This document shows, piece by piece, positions 8,098 to 17,443 of a stretch of DNA of 45,770 nucleotides; within the stretch, counting starts at the first letter, position 1; each line of letters starts with the position of its first letter. The translations under genes were made by a program, and so were the position numbers. The notes beneath the pieces were generated by a model. That model made no database searches and was not told where the DNA came from. It saw only the letters and a program-made list of their open reading frames with translations. The stretch lies in contig JAEYPA010000059.1 of the NCBI GenBank assembly GCA_023411225.1, forward strand, positions 1 through 45,770, written 5' to 3'. This stretch comes from Bacillota bacterium (lineage in GTDB: Bacteria; Bacillota; Clostridia; Lachnospirales; Lachnospiraceae).

Positions 8098-9894
8098 ATG
8101 AAAAAAATATTACATAATTTTTTATATTCGAGTTTAAAAAATAAATTATTAGTAGCATTTATTTTTACTTCCATACTACCAAGCTTTGTTATTGTCATTC
8201 TATCTTATATAAGGATCTCACATACGGTTAAGAATAATGCAGATGAATTGGTACACGCCAATACTATGCAGACGAAAAATAGTCTAAATGTATGGGTGGA
8301 TTCCTATGAGGACATATTATTTCAGATTTACATGAATGATGACATTGTAGAGATGGTAAAGGATATCAATGAAAACAATGATATTTCAACAATGACTAAA
8401 CAATTGCGTAGAACGTTGCGAGGAATGTTTTATGCAAAAGAATATATACAGTGTATTACGGTAATTACGGATAGTGGAAGGGTTGTCTTTTATGATATGC
8501 TTACCGGTTCAGCAACCCAGACGTCATGGATAGGGAATTTTGGAATGACGACTCAGCAAATCTATACCTCCATTAACGTTTCAAACTCTACCCGTATTAT
8601 ACCGACTAAAAAAGCGGGAGTATATGCTTCAAAGACATACTATATGTTTCATTTGGGACATCGAATTATTGATTTTAAAAACGTGAATCAACCATTAGGA
8701 GTAGTAATTGTTAGTATTGATGAGGACATGCTTCAGGAAATGGCTGGAAGCGATGATAAAAACAGTATTAATTTTTTGGTGGATACAAATGGAGAAATGA
8801 TATCCTGTAGCAATAAGAAGATAATTGGAAATCAAATTATCAAATGGAGTGAAAATCTTAAAGAGAGAAAGAAAGCTTATGGAGAGTTTATCAATAATAG
8901 CAAGATAATCGATACAAAAGCATATACCATCGATGTGGTATATGATGAAAGCTTTCAAGCTGATATTGTTCATGTTGCCATTCAAGAGGATTTGATTAGC
9001 AAAATGAATGAGCAGCAAAAGATTATGATACTGTTATTAGGAGTGATTACGTTAGTTCTTGCAACGATGATTTATACAGTCACCAGAAACCTAATGAGTT
9101 CCATAAATCATTTAGTAGATACCATGAAAGTAGCAGGACATGGGAAACTGTCGGTTCGTGCCATTGAAAATCCAAAGTCGCCTACAGAGATACAAATACT
9201 TGAAACAAATTTTAATTCCATGCTGGATAAACTGGAGAGTTCTATAAAAAACGAGAAAGAGGCAAGTATGAAACAGAAGAATGCTGAAATAAAAGCATTA
9301 GAAGCCCAAATCAATCCACATTTTTTATATAACAGTCTGGATACAATTAATTGGATGGCAATCGATCGGGACGATTATGAGATTAGTAATGCAATCACTG
9401 CTTTGGCTACAATACTTAGGTATGGAATAGATCATAGTAATGATGTTGTAGAGCTTGGCCGAGAAGTGGAATGGCTAAAGCAGTATCTATTCTTACAGCA
9501 GACAAGGCTAAAGAATACATTTGAGTGTGAAATCAATATATCCGAGGAGACTAAATCTTTTAAAATACATAAACTTCTATTTCAACCTTTTGTGGAAAAT
9601 TCTATTTTACATGGATTTGAGGCTAAGAAGAGCTTATACACTTTAAAAATAAGAATTGCGATGAAAAACGATAATTTAGTAATTCAAATATGGGACAATG
9701 GAAAAGGAATGCCGGTTGATTTAGTTGAACGAATGAATCAAGGTGTATTTCTAGAAAATAAAGATAGACAATGTATAGGTATGGAGAATGCGATTACTCG
9801 TCTGAAAATGTATTATGGAGAAGAGGCTACTGTATTTATATCCAGCCAACTGGGGGAATACACAAACGTAATAATACAAATTCCAGGGCAGTAA
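8098..9894 (+). CDS. YesM-type sensor histidine kinase
   Basis: A 598-aa membrane sensor. An N-terminal transmembrane segment (about 17-38) and a second one (about 306-325) enclose a ~265-residue extracellular dCache-like domain. Then come a HAMP linker, a His_kinase domain with the phospho-accepting histidine in AQINPHFLYNSLD (His408), and a C-terminal HATPase with PFVENSILHGF (N box), WDNGKGM (G1) and CIGMENAITRL. This architecture is typical of clostridial sensors controlling carbohydrate ABC transporters. The response regulator follows after 18 bases and a sugar ABC operon after that, so it probably senses an extracellular oligosaccharide, perhaps via the lipoprotein downstream. The ligand is unknown. 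Confidence 0.93.
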   Translation: MKKILHNFLYSSLKNKLLVAFIFTSILPSFVIVILSYIRISHTVKNNADELVHANTMQTKNSLNVWVDSYEDILFQIYMNDDIVEMVKDINENNDISTMTKQLRRTLRGMFYAKEYIQCITVITDSGRVVFYDMLTGSATQTSWIGNFGMTTQQIYTSINVSNSTRIIPTKKAGVYASKTYYMFHLGHRIIDFKNVNQPLGVVIVSIDEDMLQEMAGSDDKNSINFLVDTNGEMISCSNKKIIGNQIIKWSENLKERKKAYGEFINNSKIIDTKAYTIDVVYDESFQADIVHVAIQEDLISKMNEQQKIMILLLGVITLVLATMIYTVTRNLMSSINHLVDTMKVAGHGKLSVRAIENPKSPTEIQILETNFNSMLDKLESSIKNEKEASMKQKNAEIKALEAQINPHFLYNSLDTINWMAIDRDDYEISNAITALATILRYGIDHSNDVVELGREVEWLKQYLFLQQTRLKNTFECEINISEETKSFKIHKLLFQPFVENSILHGFEAKKSLYTLKIRIAMKNDNLVIQIWDNGKGMPVDLVERMNQGVFLENKDRQCIGMENAITRLKMYYGEEATVFISSQLGEYTNVIIQIPGQ

Positions 9895-9912
9895 GGTAGG
9901 AGGGGGATTAGT

Positions 9913-11436
9913 ATGAGATTTGTTATTGTTGAAGATGAAATTAGAATACGTGAAGGAATCCAAAAACTTTTACCTAAGCTGAATAAGACTAATATAGTGG
10001 TAGGAGAAGCCGAAAATGGGAAAGAGGGTCTCGAGGTGATTCGCCGTGAGAAACCGGATATAATTATCACGGATATTCGTATGCCTGTTATGGATGGCTT
10101 AGAGATGCTTAAAATTCTTTATGATGAAAGCTACAAAGGTCAGGTGATTGTATTAAGTGCATATTCAGAGTTCGAGTATGCCAGAGAAGCAATGCATTTA
10201 GGAGTAATGGACTATCTTCTAAAACCAATTATTATGGAGGAATTCTCCGATGCTGTAGAGCGGGTACAACAAGAACAAGAGAAAAAAAACCGTCAAATAC
10301 AAAATTATTTTGCTTCAATTGATCAGGTATTTCGAAATGTTTTAAACGGCTCATTACATTTGGATGACAAGACAGTGGAGTATATTAAAACAGATTTAAA
10401 TATAAACCCGGATAGGCCAATTTCTTTTTTAGAAGTGTATTACGAGAAATGGGATAATACGGGTGTTTTAAAGATGATTAAATCATTAACTAATATTTTG
10501 TCTGGAAAAGAACCATTATCATTCTGTGCAATACAAGATGAGAAATCTAAGAATATTATATTAGTAATTTATAACTATAAGAAGGAGTTAGGCTTAAAAA
10601 GACTATTTCAAAATCAATTTTTAATTAAGGATGCACAGTTTATCGGGACGGTGATTGGTTGGTCAGAAGTGGAAAATATATTTCAACTGAGAAATTGTTA
10701 TGAGAAACTTGAGTCTTACCTTGAATGGAACATTTCTTTAGGAAGCGAGATTATCATCTCCTATCCGGAAATACAAAATGTCCAGGTGGCAGTATGTGTC
10801 TATCCCATCGAAATTGAGAATCAGATCAAGGCTTTTATGTGCGCAAATAACCTTAAAGAAGTGGAGAGAAGTATTCAAAAGTTTCATGAATATTTTCATA
10901 GTAATAAAGTATATGCACCTAAAAATATAAAAAATTGCTATGTCCGTTTCTTTTGGGCAATTATAAATTTTTCTAAGGAAATAGGGAATCTTGATTTTGA
11001 AAAATTTGAGCAGCAGACAATGTTGGAACGGATAATGCATAGTAAGACAAGGGAAGAACTAAGAGAGATCACAGCCGATTTAATCAATAAGATGCAGATG
11101 CCAGTAGGTAATGTTGAAAATATTAGTATTAAGAGGGCTTTAGCTTTGATACATGAGTTTTATAGAATGGGAATTACTCTTGAGGAGATCGCGTATAAAC
11201 TGGGAATTACACCAGAGTATCTAGGGACACAATTTCATAAGGAATTAGGAGTAAACTTTAGCACGTATATGAAGAATTATCGTATGAACAAAGCAAAAGA
11301 GCTTTTGATTGGAACACAGCTGAAATTATATGAGATAGCAGAGTTGGTAGGGTATTCAGATGCAAAGTATTTTGGTAAGGTGTTTAAAGCGAATACGGGA
11401 ATGTTACCTATTGAGTATCGAAAGATGAATAAATAA
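9913..11436 (+). CDS. YesN-type response regulator with AraC DNA-binding domain
   Basis: A 507-aa cytosolic regulator. The N-terminal receiver domain has the acidic pair EDE (7-9), phospho-acceptor Asp54 in IITDIRMPVMDG, and the LKP motif. A poorly conserved ~270-residue middle segment follows. The C-terminal AraC/XylS double helix-turn-helix (about 400-505) contains ITLEEIAYKLGITPEYLG and LYEIAELVGYSDAKYFGKVF. It is paired with the upstream kinase and preceded by GGAGGGGG. Its likely target is the promoter of the adjacent ABC transporter/GH31 operon, giving local substrate induction (inference from gene order). Confidence 0.93.
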   Translation: MRFVIVEDEIRIREGIQKLLPKLNKTNIVVGEAENGKEGLEVIRREKPDIIITDIRMPVMDGLEMLKILYDESYKGQVIVLSAYSEFEYAREAMHLGVMDYLLKPIIMEEFSDAVERVQQEQEKKNRQIQNYFASIDQVFRNVLNGSLHLDDKTVEYIKTDLNINPDRPISFLEVYYEKWDNTGVLKMIKSLTNILSGKEPLSFCAIQDEKSKNIILVIYNYKKELGLKRLFQNQFLIKDAQFIGTVIGWSEVENIFQLRNCYEKLESYLEWNISLGSEIIISYPEIQNVQVAVCVYPIEIENQIKAFMCANNLKEVERSIQKFHEYFHSNKVYAPKNIKNCYVRFFWAIINFSKEIGNLDFEKFEQQTMLERIMHSKTREELREITADLINKMQMPVGNVENISIKRALALIHEFYRMGITLEEIAYKLGITPEYLGTQFHKELGVNFSTYMKNYRMNKAKELLIGTQLKLYEIAELVGYSDAKYFGKVFKANTGMLPIEYRKMNK

Positions 11437-11541
11437 GTTCGATTAGAAATCTCCTCCTTTTTAAGATTTGTAGAATTTCTAATTATATGTAATTCGATTA
11501 TGATAGGTATATCAAAGGGAAAACCTTAAGGAGGAAAGGCT

Positions 11542-12804
11542 ATGAGAATAAAAAATGTTGTTGCGCTATTAATGTTAGTCGTTTTAACTATGGGATTATT
11601 ATCGGCTTGTGGTTCTAACACAAGTAATAACAACACTGGCAAAAAGAGTAATACTACTGCTCCATCAGCTTCAGCGGCACAGGGAGAGACACAAGATGTA
11701 ACTATTTGGTATTATTGGGAGACTGAAGGACATCAAAAGGCACTAGACAAGGTAATTCAAGATTATAATGCTGCTCAGACCGCATATAAAGTTACTGCAA
11801 AGTATGTACCATTTGCAGATTTTAAGAAACAATTATCAATTGGTGCTTCTGCAAATGAATTACCTGATATTGCAATCCTAGATTCTCCAGATCATGCATC
11901 TTATACATCCATGGGAATATTTGAAGACTTGACTGGTAAATTCGATGTTAGCAATTATTTTGAAGGTGCAGTAAATTCCTGTACAATCGATGGAAAACTT
12001 TATGGAGTACCTTATGGTGTAAATTGTCTTGCACTCTATTACAATGAAGATTTGCTAAAAGCAAAAAATTGCTCTGTACCAACAACCTGGGATGAACTTA
12101 AGACTACTGCTAAGGCTCTGACTTCTGGTAATACTACTGGTCTGGCTTTCTGTAGCGTACAGAACGAAGAAGGTACCTTTAACTTTGTTCCATGGTTATG
12201 GTCAACTGGTGCAACTTCTTACGAGATTAATTCAGAAGGTGGAATTAAAGCATTAACATTTGCTAAAGATTTAATTGACTCTAAAGTTATGAGTAAAGAG
12301 TGTACAAACTGGACACAGGGTGACGTTATGAATCAGTTTATTTCTGGAAATGTTGCAATGATGATAAATGGACCTTGGCAAATTCCTACTATGCAGAAGG
12401 AAGCAAAAGATCTTAATTGGAAAGTAACTTTAATTCCAAAGGAAAAAAATAATGCCTCTGTTCTTGGTGGTGAAAATTATGCAGTAATTAAAGATGGAAA
12501 TACAAAAGGTGCTCTTGATTTCCTTACTTTTGCTACTAAGGAAGAGCAGGTCAAATACTTAATGGATCAATTTGGATACATCTCTGCAGATAAGAATATT
12601 GCAGCAAAACAGTTTGATGACAACTCACCATATAAGTTATTTGTAGATCAATTACAGTATGCGCAGCCAAGAGGACCACATGCTCAATGGCCAAGCATAT
12701 CAGATGCAATTTCTCTTGCCTTTAATGAGGTTATGACAGGGGGAGCATCGCCGGAAGATGCTGCAAAAAAAGCTCAAGAGACTATTGATAGTATTATGAA
12801 ATAA
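11542..12804 (+). CDS. Sugar ABC transporter substrate-binding lipoprotein
   Basis: A 420-aa family 1 (MalE-like) extracellular solute-binding protein. A lipoprotein signal peptide ends in the lipobox LSAC with the modified cysteine at residue 23, followed by a Ser/Thr/Asn-rich linker. The mature domain starts with VTIWYYWETEGHQKALDKV and includes PWLWSTGATSYEIN and NGPWQIPTM, typical of oligosaccharide binders. AAGGAGG precedes the ATG. It opens the transport operon just downstream of its two-component system. The neighbouring GH31 enzyme suggests an alpha-linked glucose- or xylose-containing oligosaccharide as ligand; this is inference. Confidence 0.93.
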   Translation: MRIKNVVALLMLVVLTMGLLSACGSNTSNNNTGKKSNTTAPSASAAQGETQDVTIWYYWETEGHQKALDKVIQDYNAAQTAYKVTAKYVPFADFKKQLSIGASANELPDIAILDSPDHASYTSMGIFEDLTGKFDVSNYFEGAVNSCTIDGKLYGVPYGVNCLALYYNEDLLKAKNCSVPTTWDELKTTAKALTSGNTTGLAFCSVQNEEGTFNFVPWLWSTGATSYEINSEGGIKALTFAKDLIDSKVMSKECTNWTQGDVMNQFISGNVAMMINGPWQIPTMQKEAKDLNWKVTLIPKEKNNASVLGGENYAVIKDGNTKGALDFLTFATKEEQVKYLMDQFGYISADKNIAAKQFDDNSPYKLFVDQLQYAQPRGPHAQWPSISDAISLAFNEVMTGGASPEDAAKKAQETIDSIMK

Positions 12805-12817
12805 TTTATTCCATAAG

Positions 12818-12863
12818 AAAATACGGAGTATACATTATTATTGAGTACTCCGTATTTTATTTT
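12818..12863 (+). terminator. Intercistronic terminator after the binding-protein gene
   Basis: Arms AAAATACGGAGTA (12818-12830) and TACTCCGTATTTT (12846-12858) form a perfect 13-bp stem followed by ATTTT. It lies between the binding protein and permease genes. Such hairpins commonly stabilise or terminate most transcripts so the binding protein is made in excess. Confidence 0.8.
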
Positions 12864-12910
12864 AACAGTTCATCATAGATATTACTTGATGAGTGAGGAG
12901 GTGCAACATA

Positions 12911-13807
12911 GTGAAGAAGATAAAAAAGGTTTTTCAGTATGAGAATATCGGAATTCTATTTGTGTTGCCAGCATTAATATATATGTTTATATTTGTTGGG
13001 TTACCCATCTTGGATAATATAAAATTAAGTTTTCAAGATGTAACGGCAGCTAATCTGGTACGGGGAGAAAAACATTTTGTTGGATTTAATAATTATCTGG
13101 ATATTTTCAATGATAGTGTATTTATTAGATCCCTTATAAATACATTGGTGTTTACCGTTTGTTGCCTAGTAGTACAATTCGCAATCGGATTTGCCCTAGC
13201 GGTGTTCTTTAGTAAGAAGTTTTCTTTTGCAAAGCCAGTACGTGGTATTCTACTGATCCCATGGATGATACCAATTACAGTAACAGCATTAATTTTTAAA
13301 TTACTATTTGCAACGGATATTGGAGTTTTGAATTACATATTGAAAAGTTTACATCTTATTTCGGAAAATATAGAATGGTTGACAACACCCAAGACAGCAA
13401 TGTTTTCTTTGATTGTGGCCAATATATGGATTGGAATACCATTTAATATGATTCTGATTTCATCGGGATTGACAACAATACCAAAAGAGTTGTATGAAAG
13501 TGCTGCAATTGATGGAGCAACCAAAAGACAATCATTCTTTAAAATTACGCTGCCTATGCTTCGTCCAACTATTGAATCAGTACTGATTCTTGGATTTATT
13601 TATACATTTAAAGTTTATGACCTTGTTTATGTTATGACAAGTGGAGGCCCAGTTAACTCAACACATATGCTATCTACCTATTCCTATAAACTATCCTTTG
13701 AAATGTTCAAATACAGTAAGGGTTCTGCGGTAGCAAATATTTTGCTTGTTATATTATTGATTGTTGGAGCGTTCTATTTGCGAGGGACAAAGGAGGAAAA
13801 TACGTAA
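12911..13807 (+). CDS. Sugar ABC transporter permease, MalF-like
   Basis: A 298-aa inner-membrane permease of the carbohydrate uptake CUT1 family, six transmembrane segments, with the EAA loop (ELYESAAIDGATKRQSFFKITLP) that contacts the ATPase. I chose the GTG at 12911 because GAGGAGGTG lies 7 bases upstream; a GTG six codons earlier would overlap this ribosome site. Its stop overlaps the next permease start by one base, indicating translational coupling. No ATPase gene is in the cluster, so a shared MsmK-type ATPase encoded elsewhere is likely, as is usual for CUT1 systems in Firmicutes. Confidence 0.92.
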   Translation: MKKIKKVFQYENIGILFVLPALIYMFIFVGLPILDNIKLSFQDVTAANLVRGEKHFVGFNNYLDIFNDSVFIRSLINTLVFTVCCLVVQFAIGFALAVFFSKKFSFAKPVRGILLIPWMIPITVTALIFKLLFATDIGVLNYILKSLHLISENIEWLTTPKTAMFSLIVANIWIGIPFNMILISSGLTTIPKELYESAAIDGATKRQSFFKITLPMLRPTIESVLILGFIYTFKVYDLVYVMTSGGPVNSTHMLSTYSYKLSFEMFKYSKGSAVANILLVILLIVGAFYLRGTKEENT

Positions 13808-14652
13808 TGGATGATAAAAAAATTAAGAAAAAGGCAAATGTGCTTCTATGTGTTATATCAATTTTATTACTTTGTATTTTATTGTTTCCATTATACTGGA
13901 CACTTATTACCTCTTTGAAAACAGAGAAGGAGATTTTTCAGAATCCCCCTTCCTTTTTTCCCAATATCATAAATACGAAATCCTATGGGGCTCAGGTTTC
14001 AAATGGAGATTTTAATATGTTTCGTTCCTTTGGGAATAGTTTTATAATTTCTTGTGGTGCAATGGTTATTGCTGCATTGCTTGCAATACCTGCCTCTTAT
14101 GGAATTGCCAGATATAAATTCCGTGGAAAGAAAATAGCAATTCTTTCTTTCCTAATTACTCAGATGTTACCAGTATCTGTTCTGTTGACTCCGTTATTTA
14201 TCATGTTTAAAAATATGAATTTATATAATACATGGTGGGCTGCTATGATGGCAGATGCTACTATAGGAATTCCATTCTCCATCTTAATACTTAAGAATTA
14301 TTTTGCTTCCATTCCTAAGGACATGGAGGAGGCAGCCTATATTGACGGTTGTAACAGATTTACGGCATTTGTAAGAATACTTATTCCAATTGCTAAACCA
14401 GGTGTTGCAGTATGTGTAATATTCTCTTTCCTTTATGCATGGGGAGACCTTCCATATGGTATGACATTCATTATGGATCAGATCAAAAGGCCAATTACAG
14501 CAGGAATATTTAATTTTCTAGGACAATACGGAACTAAATGGAGCTATTTGACAGCTTTTGCTGTTGTAACCATTATTCCAGTAGCTCTTATTTTTATATT
14601 TATGCAGAAATATATTGTTGGTGGTATGACAAGTGGTGCAGTGAAAGGATAG
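13807..14652 (+). CDS. Sugar ABC transporter permease, MalG-like
   Basis: A 281-aa partner of the preceding permease, six transmembrane segments. The N-terminus has the PLYWTLITSLKT motif and the EAA loop is DMEEAAYIDGCNRFTAFVRI, followed by LPIAKPG-like sequence. It ends with GGMTSGAVKG, the usual MalG-type tail. Its ATG overlaps the preceding stop, and the GH31 gene starts 11 bases after its stop, so permeases and hydrolase form one operon. Confidence 0.93.
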   Translation: MDDKKIKKKANVLLCVISILLLCILLFPLYWTLITSLKTEKEIFQNPPSFFPNIINTKSYGAQVSNGDFNMFRSFGNSFIISCGAMVIAALLAIPASYGIARYKFRGKKIAILSFLITQMLPVSVLLTPLFIMFKNMNLYNTWWAAMMADATIGIPFSILILKNYFASIPKDMEEAAYIDGCNRFTAFVRILIPIAKPGVAVCVIFSFLYAWGDLPYGMTFIMDQIKRPITAGIFNFLGQYGTKWSYLTAFAVVTIIPVALIFIFMQKYIVGGMTSGAVKG

Positions 14653-14663
14653 GAGGAAAAATA

Positions 14664-16667
14664 TTGCTCAGGATAGAAAATAAAAGGATTGTATATCATT
14701 ACGATGCAGAAGAAGTTTGGATAGAAGGCTGGGGAAAAAATGCAATACGCATCCGGTCCACTAAGGATGCTAAGATGCCAGAGGAAGACTGGGCTCTGAG
14801 TATCCACGTACAAGAAAAAGGGAGCGCTAGACTACTGGAATCCGGTGCTAGTCTTATCAATGGAAAAATAGAAGTAAGAATTACCAATGGGGGAAAGATA
14901 ACAGTATACAATAACAAAGGAAAGCTTCTTTTAGAAGAGTATTGGCGTAATCGTAGAGATGTCACTGACGCAAAATGCAGTGCTATAGAGGTGGAAGCAA
15001 GGGAGTTTAGACCTAATGTTGGTGGTAATTATCACCTGACCATGCGTTTTCAATCACTTGATAAAGAGGAAAAACTGTATGGTATGGGACAGTATCAGTA
15101 TCCATATCTGGATTTAAAGGGCTTGGACCTAGAACTAGCACACCGAAACTCCCAGGCCAGCGTACCGTTTATGTTGTCCTCGATGGGATATGGTTTGCTA
15201 TGGAATAATCCGGCAATTGGACGAGCTGTTCTTGGAAAAAATATAATGAGTTTTGAAGCATATTCTACGAAAGGATTGGATTACTGGATTACTGCAGGGG
15301 AGACCCCTTCTGAGATTGAAGAAGCGTATGCTGCAGTTACTGGAACAGTCCCAAAGATGCCTGAGTATGGCTTGGGATTCTGGCAGTGTAAACTGCGTTA
15401 TCAAACACAAGAAGAATTGTTAGAAGTAGCAAGGGAGTATAAACGTCGTGAATTACCAATTGATTTAATTGTAATAGATTTCTTTCATTGGCCAAAGCAG
15501 GGTGATTGGAAATTTGATTCCACCTACTGGCCCGACCCAGATGGTATGATTCGAGAGCTTAAAGAAATGGGAATTAAGCTAATGGTGTCAATATGGCCTA
15601 CCGTAGATTACAAATCAGAGAATTATGAGGAGATGCTTGAAAAAGGATATTTGATTAGGACGGAACGAGGATTTCGTGTAGGTCTTAACTTTGAAGGTAC
15701 CACCATACATTATGATGCAACCAATCCAGCAGCAAGAGAGTTCTTATGGGCAAAAGCAAAGAAGAACTATTATGATAAAGGCATAAAAGTATTCTGGTTG
15801 GATGAAGCAGAACCGGAGTATACGGCTTATGATTTTGACAATTACCGATATTATAAGGGAACAGACCTGGAAATTGGAAATATCTATCCCGTAGATTATG
15901 CAAAAACATTTTATGAGGGGATGGAAGGCGAAGGACAGAAGAATATTGTGAATCTAATCAGGTGTGCATGGGCTGGAAGCCAGAAGTATGGCACATTAGT
16001 ATGGTCCGGAGATATTGCTTCCAGTTTTGAAAGTATGCGTAACCAACTGGTAGCCGGCTTGAATATGGGAATGGCAGGAATTCCATGGTGGACTACTGAT
16101 ATTGGAGGGTTTCATGGAGGCAATCCGGATGACCCTGAATTTAGAGAATTGTTTGTACGTTGGTTTCAATGGGGAACCTTTTGCCCAGTTATGCGGTTAC
16201 ATGGGGACAGGGAACCTAGGCAGGCACAAGTTGGTACTACTGGAGGGGCAACCTGCCGTTCTGGTGCAGCCAATGAGGTCTGGAGTTATGGAAAAGAAGT
16301 CTACAGTATCTGTAAAAAGTATATGGAATTACGGGAAAGCATGAGATCTTATACAAGGAGTTTGATGGAGGAAGCACATGAAAAGGGTACTCCGGTTATG
16401 CGAACCCTATTCTATGAGTATCCGGAAGAGAAAGAGTGTTGGTTTGTGGATAATGAATATTTGTTTGGATCAGATATATTAGTTGCCCCAGTATGTTATG
16501 CTAAGACAACACGAAGAAAAGTATATTTACCGGGTGATTGCATATGGATAGAGTTAGAGACCAATAAAGAATACCTTGGAAGAAGCTGGGTAGAGATAGA
16601 TGCTCCACTAGACAGTATTCCGGTTTTTATAAAAAAGGGAAGGAATATTTTGAGTAGTCAAATCTAG
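14664..16667 (+). CDS. Glycoside hydrolase family 31 (alpha-xylosidase / alpha-glucosidase type)
   Basis: A 667-aa cytosolic enzyme with no signal peptide. The N-terminal beta-sandwich is followed by the GH31 barrel. The nucleophile is Asp380 in FWLDEAEPEY and the likely acid/base Asp450 in WSGDIASSFESM; MPEYGLGFWQCKLRYQ and IPWWTTDIGGFHGG are family hallmarks. I chose the TTG start because GGAGG sits just upstream and it immediately follows the permease stop; the frame stays open 42 codons further upstream, but that stretch lies inside the permease gene. It probably releases xylose or glucose from the non-reducing end of the imported oligosaccharide. Alpha-xylosidase versus alpha-glucosidase cannot be settled from sequence alone. 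Confidence 0.88.
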   Translation: MLRIENKRIVYHYDAEEVWIEGWGKNAIRIRSTKDAKMPEEDWALSIHVQEKGSARLLESGASLINGKIEVRITNGGKITVYNNKGKLLLEEYWRNRRDVTDAKCSAIEVEAREFRPNVGGNYHLTMRFQSLDKEEKLYGMGQYQYPYLDLKGLDLELAHRNSQASVPFMLSSMGYGLLWNNPAIGRAVLGKNIMSFEAYSTKGLDYWITAGETPSEIEEAYAAVTGTVPKMPEYGLGFWQCKLRYQTQEELLEVAREYKRRELPIDLIVIDFFHWPKQGDWKFDSTYWPDPDGMIRELKEMGIKLMVSIWPTVDYKSENYEEMLEKGYLIRTERGFRVGLNFEGTTIHYDATNPAAREFLWAKAKKNYYDKGIKVFWLDEAEPEYTAYDFDNYRYYKGTDLEIGNIYPVDYAKTFYEGMEGEGQKNIVNLIRCAWAGSQKYGTLVWSGDIASSFESMRNQLVAGLNMGMAGIPWWTTDIGGFHGGNPDDPEFRELFVRWFQWGTFCPVMRLHGDREPRQAQVGTTGGATCRSGAANEVWSYGKEVYSICKKYMELRESMRSYTRSLMEEAHEKGTPVMRTLFYEYPEEKECWFVDNEYLFGSDILVAPVCYAKTTRRKVYLPGDCIWIELETNKEYLGRSWVEIDAPLDSIPVFIKKGRNILSSQI

Positions 16668-16675
16668 AGAAATCA

Positions 16676-16747
16676 CATAAGTTATAAAAAGCTGCCGCCA
16701 TAGGGATGTAGGTATCATTTGATAATAAAGACTATGGCGGTTTTTTT
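16676..16747. terminator. Bidirectional terminator between GH31 gene and tspO; palindromic element copy 2
   Basis: Arms CCGCCATAG (16695-16703) and CTATGGCGG (16732-16740), followed by seven Ts on the plus strand and preceded by AAAAAGCTG, giving a T-rich tail on the minus strand too. It serves both convergent genes. The ends and left flank match the element inside the DUF6512 gene at 7465-7548; the loops differ. Confidence 0.85.
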
Positions 16748-16753
16748 ATAATA

Positions 16754-17233
16754 TTAGTTTATAAATACAGCAATTAGATTTAGATAAGTACAGTATGCAC
16801 AAAAGACAAAATAGATAATCATAATCGTACCTGCTTGTTTATGCAGCTGGCGATATAACATCATGTTTCCGAATACCAAAGCTAAAAATCCTGCATGAAG
16901 TAGAAAAGCGAAGAAAAACCAGTGATATTTAAAGAAACAGGTAACCCAAAGAGAATGAAGAATTAACTGCCCGGCACATAAGGTGAAGGATTTTAGTTTC
17001 TCATCATGAAAAACTCTGGTATTCCATACAAGAAAGGTAGCATAGCCTAGTGCGGTATAGAGCCCAATCCAAGCCAGTACAAGAAGAAAAGTAGGCAGGG
17101 TAAGAGGAGGCTTATGGAATTGTTTCAATAAGTTATTAATTGAAGAAAAGTTAGCAATGGCCGTAATAAGCCCTAAGATATTTGGAATAGCGAGACATAT
17201 ATATAGTCGAAGCTGTCTATTAGAACAATGCAA
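16754..17233 (-). CDS. tspO: TspO/MBR family membrane protein
   Basis: A 159-aa protein with five transmembrane segments, the family's normal size. PPLTLPTFLLVLAWIGLYTALGY matches the first hallmark of tryptophan-rich sensory proteins, and the ending YCTYLNLIAVFIN matches the last. Bacterial TspO binds or degrades tetrapyrroles and modulates stress responses; the role here is unknown. The start is a TTG preceded by AGGTGAT at about six bases; no ATG fits. It ends at the shared bidirectional terminator. A 32-base piece of its 3' end recurs near 7.95 kb. Confidence 0.85.
   Translation of the reverse strand: MHCSNRQLRLYICLAIPNILGLITAIANFSSINNLLKQFHKPPLTLPTFLLVLAWIGLYTALGYATFLVWNTRVFHDEKLKSFTLCAGQLILHSLWVTCFFKYHWFFFAFLLHAGFLALVFGNMMLYRQLHKQAGTIMIIYFVFCAYCTYLNLIAVFIN
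16775..16806. repeat. 32-base sequence repeated at 7943-7974
   Basis: The segment of tspO encoding FCAYCTYLNL on the minus strand is present at 7943-7974 with one mismatch (G at 7966, A at 16798). See the fragment entry there. Confidence 0.8.
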
Positions 17234-17325
17234 AAAATCACCTGCAGATACTAAGCTTGTTATAGTATATGTATGTATAAATAGAAGGTTTTATTACCTT
17301 TACAGAGTTAACCAATAACCTCCTC

Positions 17326-17354
17326 TTGATGAGTAGGAATAAGTGGGATATAAT
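17326..17354 (+). promoter_or_regulatory. Sigma-A promoter of the acyltransferase gene
   Basis: TTGATG (17326-17331), an exact 17-base spacer and a perfect TATAAT (17349-17354), about 90 bases before the start codon. The 210-base gap between tspO and this gene holds this promoter and, presumably, the tspO promoter on the other strand, which I could not place. Confidence 0.7.
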
Positions 17355-17443
17355 AAGTAACATGTAAACTTTGTTATTATACTGTGTAGGATTACAAAAA
17401 TCAATCGTTGGATTGAATGAACCACAATACTGGAGGAATACTG

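Noticed and set aside
14538..14663. N-terminal extension of the GH31 protein
   Set aside because: It lies entirely within the permease gene in another frame and encodes a Cys/Tyr-rich peptide unlike GH31; the TTG at 14664 has the ribosome site.
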